20,121 nucleotides of DNA from Candidatus Magasanikbacteria bacterium GW2011_GWC2_45_8 (GTDB lineage Bacteria > Patescibacteriota > Patescibacteriia > Magasanikbacterales > UBA10146), in NCBI GenBank assembly GCA_001001925.1, contig LCLH01000007.1, forward strand, positions 1-20,121, in the 5' to 3' direction. The position numbers were made by a program, and so were the translations under genes. Of this stretch, positions 16,157 to 20,121 are shown one piece after another. Every line of letters begins with the position of its first letter. Position 1 is the first letter of the stretch. Below the pieces are notes generated by a model that worked only from the letters and a program-made list of their open reading frames with translations, was not told the DNA's origin and did no database searches.

Positions 16157-17067
16157 GAACCAAGAATTAAACCATGCTCTTTTTTTAAACGCTTTCGTTG
16201 GTAAATCTTTCTAGCCGCAAAAATAATAATTATCAAGGCAATCAAAATTTTAATTCCCGCGAATCTTGGCAAATTATAAAACACCAAATCCTTCTCTTCC
16301 GCTGAAAAATTAAAACCAAATTCACTCTTTACACGGGCGTGAAGTTTCCACCATGAATTGTACGACTTCCCCCATTTTTCAAAAAATATTCGCTTGCTTT
16401 GCGCAAGTACGTTTTTTTCTTCGACATTCAACGGTATATCCGCAACACGTTTTCCAAAAAAATTATATATTTCTATGCGACCTTTTGGCGCAATATGGAT
16501 GTTGCTTTTATTTTCTATGGATACAGAAAATCCTTCCACTCCCCCGTTTTTATTTTTTACCACACTCGCGTCAGACATTTTCATCTCACCTGTCATAGCC
16601 CCCGCCACGCCAAACAAAAACAAGGAACCAACGCGTGAAACAGATACAACATCAGACTGTTTGTTTGTTTCAATCTTCCAAAATAATGCGGCATAATGCC
16701 CGCCCGGACGCGCCCACTTTGGGATATTAATTTTAAATAAAAAATCCTTACGTTCTTTTGGCGCCAATTCAACATTTTTAAACGGAAGCTGTATCCAACG
16801 CGCCGCGCCTTCCGGATCAGTATCGCCTAAAAATTCCGGAGTTCCATGTGTATCTTTTGGTTTAAAATTTTCAACAACAGGAAATAATGTTATTTTTCTG
16901 TCTTCTTCATTTGCCACGGTAACGATCTCAACAACCTGATCCCCTGGTTTTACATAAAGCTGTTTAACTGCCGGCGATATCATCAACGCTTCCACGGGCA
17001 ACTTTAATAAAAACGTAAAAAAAACAAGTAACATCAAGAAAAAAATTCTCCAAATTTTTTTAGTCAT
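16153..17067 (-). CDS. Membrane-anchored surface protein resembling WxL-interacting (DUF916-type) proteins
   Basis: The 304-residue product has an N-terminal export signal (about 5-27), an Ig-like beta-sandwich opening I-S-P-A-V-K-Q-L-Y-V-K-P-G-D, and a second beta-sandwich region after about residue 160. A single membrane helix (about 270-286) is followed by the basic tail R-K-I-Y-Q-R-K-R-L-K-K, so the body faces outward. The P-K-W-A-R-P-G-G-H-Y-A-A-L-F-W stretch (116-130) and two-domain plus helix layout recall DUF916/DUF3324 proteins, which hold WxL-domain surface proteins in Gram-positive bacteria. That link is from family memory and needs a profile search. Its stop overlaps the ATG of the 996-residue gene (ATGA), and it starts 14 bases after the 224-residue gene, so the three are probably co-translated. 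Confidence 0.7.
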   Translation of the reverse strand: MTKKIWRIFFLMLLVFFTFLLKLPVEALMISPAVKQLYVKPGDQVVEIVTVANEEDRKITLFPVVENFKPKDTHGTPEFLGDTDPEGAARWIQLPFKNVELAPKERKDFLFKINIPKWARPGGHYAALFWKIETNKQSDVVSVSRVGSLFLFGVAGAMTGEMKMSDASVVKNKNGGVEGFSVSIENKSNIHIAPKGRIEIYNFFGKRVADIPLNVEEKNVLAQSKRIFFEKWGKSYNSWWKLHARVKSEFGFNFSAEEKDLVFYNLPRFAGIKILIALIIIIFAARKIYQRKRLKKEHGLILGS

Positions 17068-17081
17068 ATCAAATCAAAATT

Positions 17082-17756
17082 CTAGAAATTTGCCGTTGTG
17101 GTAAATGTAACCGTCTGACCATAACTTCCGGCGCCGGTACTTCCTGAAATTGAAGCTTTGTAGGTTACCACTGTTTGATCCGCTATAATTGCAGAGGTTG
17201 TTTGCGCAAGCGTTTGCGCGGACGCGGAAAGCCCATAATCACTTGAGTTCATTTGAGCATTTGTTCCTGAAGTCCTTATTCCATACTCCACACTTCCCGC
17301 GCTCACCGCGCCATCACTCACCGCTGTTATGGTATCAGTTCCGGAACTCAAAGATCCGCTCACTTGAATAGTGGTTGTGAATCCGGCATACGCGTTTGTG
17401 GTAACCGTCATTGTTTGAGATGCTGTGTTAACCTCTGTTTTACTAAGAGTCCCCAAATTTATTGAATTGGTATCAAAACTAACACTTAGAATACTTGAAC
17501 TGCTCATACCCCAAAAACCACTTTGAATCTCAAAATTTGAACTTGTGCTACTGGTTGGATTTACCAATATCTCCCCCACTGTGTCAGAAAGACCATAATT
17601 ACTTGAAATACTGTACGCACCGCCAACGCTTAAAACATCAGAAAATATTTTATAATTATCAGAACTCATGACATCCGCAGAAACATTAAAAGAGCGAATT
17701 GCAACAAAGATTATAGAAAACAATATAGCAAAAATAACAATCTTATTTTTTCTCAT
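17082..17756 (-). CDS. Secreted beta-rich surface protein, possibly WxL-like
   Basis: The 224-residue product has a signal peptide (basic M-R-K-N-K, hydrophobic core to about residue 22, cleavage probably near residue 27 after V-S-A). The first part of the mature protein, with V-G-G-A-Y-S-I-S-S-N-Y-G-L-S-D-T-V-G-E and Q-S-G-F-W-G, is a short motif set I associate with exported proteins of CPR bacteria. The rest is Ser/Thr/Gly-rich with regular beta-strand spacing and ends T-V-T-F-T-T-T-A-N-F. There is no membrane anchor and no sortase signal, so it probably binds the cell through a partner; the neighbouring 304-residue protein is the obvious candidate. It is the first gene of the surface cluster. 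WxL membership is speculative because the W-x-L motif itself is not clearly present. Confidence 0.65.
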   Translation of the reverse strand: MRKNKIVIFAILFSIIFVAIRSFNVSADVMSSDNYKIFSDVLSVGGAYSISSNYGLSDTVGEILVNPTSSTSSNFEIQSGFWGMSSSSILSVSFDTNSINLGTLSKTEVNTASQTMTVTTNAYAGFTTTIQVSGSLSSGTDTITAVSDGAVSAGSVEYGIRTSGTNAQMNSSDYGLSASAQTLAQTTSAIIADQTVVTYKASISGSTGAGSYGQTVTFTTTANF

Positions 17757-17779
17757 AAATCCATTGATTAGATAAACTC

Positions 17780-17808
17780 ATTTTAGCATATTTTAATAAT
17801 ATTTTCAT
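17780..17808 (-). promoter_or_regulatory. Candidate promoter of the surface-protein cluster
   Basis: On the minus strand ATGAAA (17803-17808, 4 of 6 to consensus) is followed 17 bases later by TAAAAT (17780-17785, 5 of 6). It would give a leader of about 17 bases before the ATG at 17756. No Shine-Dalgarno is visible. The surrounding DNA is very AT-rich, so chance matches are likely. Confidence 0.35.
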
Positions 17809-18173
17809 TATGAGTTTATGCACATGTCTTACTTTTATCTTTTAAATATCAATAGTTCATTTTACGACACTTCTTTATTCAATAATAAAGCAAAAAATAT
17901 CCCTTTTTCAGTAAAAAACATTAAAATAATTTTTTTATCTATGCTCCACATGAAACTTCTCTACTAACATCTAAATAAATTCAATCCGACTCTGGTGTTG
18001 TGTTGAGATACAGAATCTGTTTTCTATCGCAAATTTACTGACAATCATTAACCCTGCGGCAAGGCCAAAAGGAATAGTATTATTTAATTCTTTAAAAGGT
18101 CTCTCGTGGAACGCACTTTCTCAGCGAGGATCCTGAATTTTGAGACAGAATTGCTGAATACATTTTGAGGTTT
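17809..18173. other. Intergenic AT-rich stretch without a recognisable gene
   Basis: Neither strand has a frame with a plausible start and protein-like composition. A small 7-bp hairpin (CTTTATT with AATAAAG, 17873-17890) is present but has no T-run after it on either strand. Base composition begins to change at about 18100, leading into the GC-rich element that follows. Confidence 0.5.
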
Positions 18174-18347
18174 AATGGGCGGCGCATGTTCCGAAGTTCC
18201 GAATCCGACTCCAGTCGAGTGAGGAATTCCGGATATGCGTCAGTTGGGCGTTGTCGCGAAGCGTAAGCGAGCGGCACGCCAACTGGCGCAGACAGGCGCC
18301 GCCCATTGGGCGCAGATGAGCGAGCTTAGGCGAGCGATTGCGCCCAA
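18174..18347 (+). other. GC-rich nested-hairpin element (candidate structured RNA or small mobile element)
   Basis: A 12-bp perfect inverted repeat closes the element: 18174-18185 pairs with 18296-18307. Inside it are a bulged hairpin (about 18198-18233, with an inner CGACT/AGTCG stem) and a long hairpin in which 18236-18257 pairs with 18271-18290 over 20 pairs with two single-base bulges. The two non-Watson-Crick positions in that hairpin are T opposite G, which pair in plus-strand RNA but would be A-C mismatches in minus-strand RNA. A third, 9-bp perfect stem lies just outside (18306-18314 with 18339-18347). The loops of the second and third hairpins share a similar G-C-G-A-G-C-rich sequence. 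The element is strikingly GC-rich in AT-rich flanks. I do not recognise it as any known RNA family. Confidence 0.55.
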
Positions 18348-18436
18348 CAATTGTTAATCCGAAAAATGTTGAGGTGATTTTGACCGAAATATTGAAATTG
18401 CAGTCAAAACGGCATTCAACGACATTCCCTAAAATC

Positions 18437-18465
18437 AAAAAATCAGTATTTTTGCGTACTGATTT
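18437..18465 (-). terminator. Candidate intrinsic terminator of the tRNA cluster
   Basis: A 9-bp perfect stem (18440-18448 with 18457-18465) and an 8-base loop are followed on the minus strand by a run of six T (complement of 18437-18442, partly in the stem). It is about 120 bases downstream of tRNA-Val. The stem is AT-rich, so strength is uncertain. Confidence 0.45.
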
Positions 18466-18498
18466 GATTATTTTCTGCCAATTTTTCTTAAAAATTTT

Positions 18499-18545
18499 TA
18501 AGCTTATTTTTCTTTCAAAGTATAGAGTAGTCTATACTTATCTTT
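18499..18545. repeat. tRNA-linked palindromic repeat, copy 1 (after tRNA-Val)
   Basis: This copy contains a perfect hairpin, AGTATAGA and TCTATACT around a 4-base loop, plus a TAAGCTTATTTTTCTT block shared with copy 2. It lies 37 bases beyond the 3' end of tRNA-Val. Copies 1 and 2 are similar over about 47 bases. Confidence 0.7.
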
Positions 18546-18582
18546 TTGATGTATTTGTCATTTTAATTCAATTTTTTTACTT

Positions 18583-18659
18583 TGGTGGGCGGCACAGGAT
18601 TCGAACCTGTGACCTTTACAATGTCAATGTAACGCTCTAACCAACTGAGCTAGCCGCCC
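18583..18659 (-). tRNA. tRNA-Val(GAC)
   Basis: The minus strand gives a 77-base cloverleaf with encoded CCA. Acceptor GGGCGGC/GCCGCCC, D stem GCTC/GAGC, anticodon stem TTACA/TGTAA with loop TTGACAT (anticodon GAC), T stem ACAGG/CCTGT with loop TTCGAAT. All stems are fully paired. It is the last of three tRNA genes on this strand. Confidence 0.97.
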
Positions 18660-18690
18660 TTCTTTAATTGAATTTACTCCTCCTGTCATT

Positions 18691-18739
18691 TAAGCTTATT
18701 TTTCTTTTCAATGTATAGACTGTTGTATACTTATCTCTT
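18691..18739. repeat. tRNA-linked palindromic repeat, copy 2 (between tRNA-Ala and tRNA-Val)
   Basis: This copy has the same TAAGCTTATTTTTCTT block as copy 1 and a core (18710-18732) identical over 23 bases to copy 3. The core is a weaker palindrome, GTATA and TATAC around a spacer. Its near edge is 37 bases past the tRNA-Ala 3' end, and its core is 50 bases upstream of tRNA-Val. Confidence 0.75.
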
Positions 18740-18776
18740 AAAAATATTTTAACTTTTTTTGATTTAATTTACTATC

Positions 18777-18850
18777 TGGTGGACCTAAGCGGAATCGAAC
18801 CGCTGTTTCCGCAATGCGAATGCGATGTTCTACCACTGAACCATAGGCCC
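18777..18850 (-). tRNA. tRNA-Ala(CGC)
   Basis: The minus strand folds into a 74-base cloverleaf with encoded CCA. Acceptor GGGCCTA/TAGGTCC keeps the G3-U70 pair that marks alanine tRNAs. D stem GTTC/GAAC, anticodon stem TCGCA/TGCGG (one T-G pair) with loop TTCGCAT (anticodon CGC), 4-base variable loop, T stem AGCGG/CCGCT. The anticodon reads GCG only. Confidence 0.94.
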
Positions 18851-18893
18851 TTATTTCTTACATCAAAATTCACGTCTTTTAAAATATTGTCTT

Positions 18894-18926
18894 TAAGCTC
18901 CCAATGTATAGACTGTTGTATACTTT
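18894..18926. repeat. tRNA-linked palindromic repeat, copy 3 (between tRNA-Arg and tRNA-Ala)
   Basis: The core (18903-18925) is identical to that of copy 2; the outer TAAGCT block is shortened. It lies 84 bases past the tRNA-Arg 3' end and 52 bases upstream of tRNA-Ala(CGC), almost the same distance as copy 2 to tRNA-Val. Confidence 0.7.
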
Positions 18927-19010
18927 GGAAATAAATTTAATGTTGATTTTTCTAAATTTTTGTTTCTTAAGGAAAAAACAAACTTCTCTTGAAATAGTGG
19001 TTCTCACTTT

Positions 19011-19085
19011 TGGTGCCCCCAGCACGAATCGAACGCACATCCACCCCTTAGGACGGGGTTGTTCTATCCATTAAACTATGGGGGC
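19011..19085 (-). tRNA. tRNA-Arg(CCT)
   Basis: The minus strand gives a 75-base cloverleaf with encoded CCA. Acceptor GCCCCCA/TGGGGGC, D stem GTTT/GAAC with one wobble, anticodon stem ACCCC/GGGGT with loop GTCCTAA (anticodon CCT, reads AGG), T stem GTGCG/CGTGC with two wobble pairs and loop TTCGATT. It is the first gene of the three-tRNA cluster and is divergent from rmuC. Confidence 0.95.
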
Positions 19086-19193
19086 GAAAATTTCATATGA
19101 AACAACTTTTAAAAATAACAGAAATCTCTGATAAAAACAACTAACCCCAGCTAACTATTTGAGTCGTAAAACAAATTAACCAAAAATTGATGC

Positions 19194-19222
19194 TTGCAAA
19201 AAAGTATTTTAAGATCTATTAT
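19194..19222 (+). promoter_or_regulatory. Candidate promoter of rmuC
   Basis: TTGCAA (19194-19199) and TATTAT (19217-19222) are separated by 17 bases. The likely start of transcription is about 45 bases before the ATG. A TATACT starting 3 bases later is an alternative -10 but with a 20-base spacer. Confidence 0.5.
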
Positions 19223-19273
19223 ACTAATATCTGTAACTTCTATCTAAGCTACTTTGACTAAACAATACTTCTT

Positions 19274-20121
19274 ATGAACAGCCTTTTTTTTCTTGTGATA
19301 GTGGTCTTTTTTATTTTTGTTCTTGCAACAGTGCTAACAGTATACACGCTTTGGAAAAAAATTCAACTCTCTAACTCTTCACAGTCTGAAGGACTTAAAA
19401 CATTCACCCTCTTTCAACAACAACTCCACCATATATCAAACCAGCTCAATGAGCGGCTAAAAGAAAATAATCAATCCATTACCCAAACAAATCAAGCGGT
19501 AGGGGACAGACTTGATAACGCGGCGCGCGCTTACAACCAAGTTATGAATAAGCTCAATCAGCTAGAAGAAGCCAATAAGCGCATTTATGATGTAGGAAAA
19601 GACCTTGCCTCGCTGCAAGATATACTGCAGGCTCCAAAAATGCGCGGCACACTTGGCGAATTTTTTTTGAGCGATCTTCTTGCACAAATACTCCCTTCTC
19701 AACACTATGTACTTCAACATGGTTTTAAAAATGGACAAACAGTTGATGCGGTAGTCAAATTGCGCGACGATTGGTTGGTACCTGTTGACGCAAAATTTCC
19801 TTTAGAAAATTTCAAAAAAATGATGGGGGAGTCTGATGAAAACACGCGCGAATCATTTCGCAAACAATTCTTATCTGATGTAAAAAAACATATTGAAAAA
19901 ATTTCTTCTTCCTATATCCTACCCAATGAGCATACGCTGGATTTTGCCCTCATGTATATTCCCGCGGAAAACGTTTATTATGAAATTATTATTAAAGGCT
20001 ATGAGGGGAGAGGGGACAAGAATCTTATTGACCTTGCTTTTCAAAAAAAAGTTATCCCTGTTTCGCCTAACACTTTTTATATTTACCTGCAGGCGATCCT
20101 CATTGGACTCAAAGGAATGCA
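19274..20121 (+). CDS. rmuC: DNA recombination protein RmuC homologue, 3' end outside the window
   Basis: The 282 codons present start M-N-S-L-F-F-L with one N-terminal membrane segment (about residues 4-27), then a long charged coiled coil (about 35-120), then the PD-(D/E)XK-like nuclease fold of the RmuC family: M-R-G-T-L-G-E-F-F-L-S-D-L-L near 128-141, L-P-S-Q-H-Y-V-L-Q-H, V-D-A-V-V-K-L, and V-P-V-D-A-K-F-P-L-E-N-F with the Asp and Lys expected for metal-dependent cleavage. RmuC limits inversions and other rearrangements at short repeats in E. coli. The frame is uninterrupted to the window edge. The chosen ATG gives the membrane segment at the very N terminus, as is usual for the family. 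It is divergent from the tRNA cluster. Confidence 0.92.
   Translation, partial: MNSLFFLVIVVFFIFVLATVLTVYTLWKKIQLSNSSQSEGLKTFTLFQQQLHHISNQLNERLKENNQSITQTNQAVGDRLDNAARAYNQVMNKLNQLEEANKRIYDVGKDLASLQDILQAPKMRGTLGEFFLSDLLAQILPSQHYVLQHGFKNGQTVDAVVKLRDDWLVPVDAKFPLENFKKMMGESDENTRESFRKQFLSDVKKHIEKISSSYILPNEHTLDFALMYIPAENVYYEIIIKGYEGRGDKNLIDLAFQKKVIPVSPNTFYIYLQAILIGLKGM

Noticed and set aside
18174..18347. Integron attC site, suggested by GTTGGGC and GCCCAAC elements
   Set aside because: The elements occur in the order GTTGGGC then GCCCAAC, the reverse of the attC layout, and no partner elements are found at the right distance.
18338..18640. 100-residue plus-strand frame ending in tRNA-Val
   Set aside because: Its C-terminal part is the antisense of tRNA-Val and the rest is low-complexity AT-rich sequence with no start signal.
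18499..18926. CRISPR array
   Set aside because: Only three divergent copies, spaced about 190 bases apart with tRNA genes as the intervening sequence; no cas genes.

Overview
The window looks like chromosomal DNA from a Candidate Phyla Radiation (Patescibacteria) bacterium, most likely from the Parcubacteria side. This is an inference from gene content: a compact pilB-C-M-N-O type IV pilus operon with PilM/N/O of a small style, multidomain Fn3/carboxypeptidase-regulatory surface proteins, very short gaps or overlaps, few Shine-Dalgarno sequences, and an AT-leaning background. All frames read with the standard bacterial code and TGA is a stop, which argues against the recoded CPR lineages.

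Layout. 1-263: decayed N-terminal piece of a tyrosine recombinase. 276-927 (+): yebC-family regulator gene broken by two small deletions. 920-2170 (-): intact PLP-dependent aminotransferase, convergent with yebC. 2209-8713 (+): type IV pilus assembly operon, pilB (with an internal deletion and frameshift), pilC, pilM, pilN, pilO, a small one-pass membrane protein and a THUMP-type RNA methyltransferase, all spaced by 12 bases or fewer, or overlapping. 8697-9911 (-): the GTPase/ATPase ychF, preceded by tRNA-Ala(GGC) with a good promoter.

9954-17756 (-): four consecutive genes for exported proteins: a 224-residue secreted beta-rich protein, a 304-residue membrane-anchored protein resembling WxL-interacting (DUF916-type) proteins, a 996-residue Fn3/Cna-B/carboxypeptidase-regulatory membrane protein, and a 1051-residue Ser/Thr/Gly-rich fibre-like protein. 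The first three are tightly linked; the last has its own candidate promoter and a strong ribosome binding site. I read this as a cell-surface adhesion or appendage module.

17757-18582: about 830 bases without a convincing gene, AT-rich except for a sharply GC-rich island (about 18170-18350) that folds into nested hairpins. 18583-19085 (-): tRNA-Arg(CCT), tRNA-Ala(CGC), tRNA-Val(GAC), each followed by a copy of the same palindromic repeat. 19274 to the end (+): rmuC, cut by the window edge.

Three clean losses of conserved coding sequence occur in 2.7 kb (two in yebC, one in pilB) while neighbouring genes are intact. Either these genes are decaying or the assembly lost short segments there. 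The best candidates for something undescribed are the GC-rich folded element, the tRNA-linked repeats and the surface-protein module.
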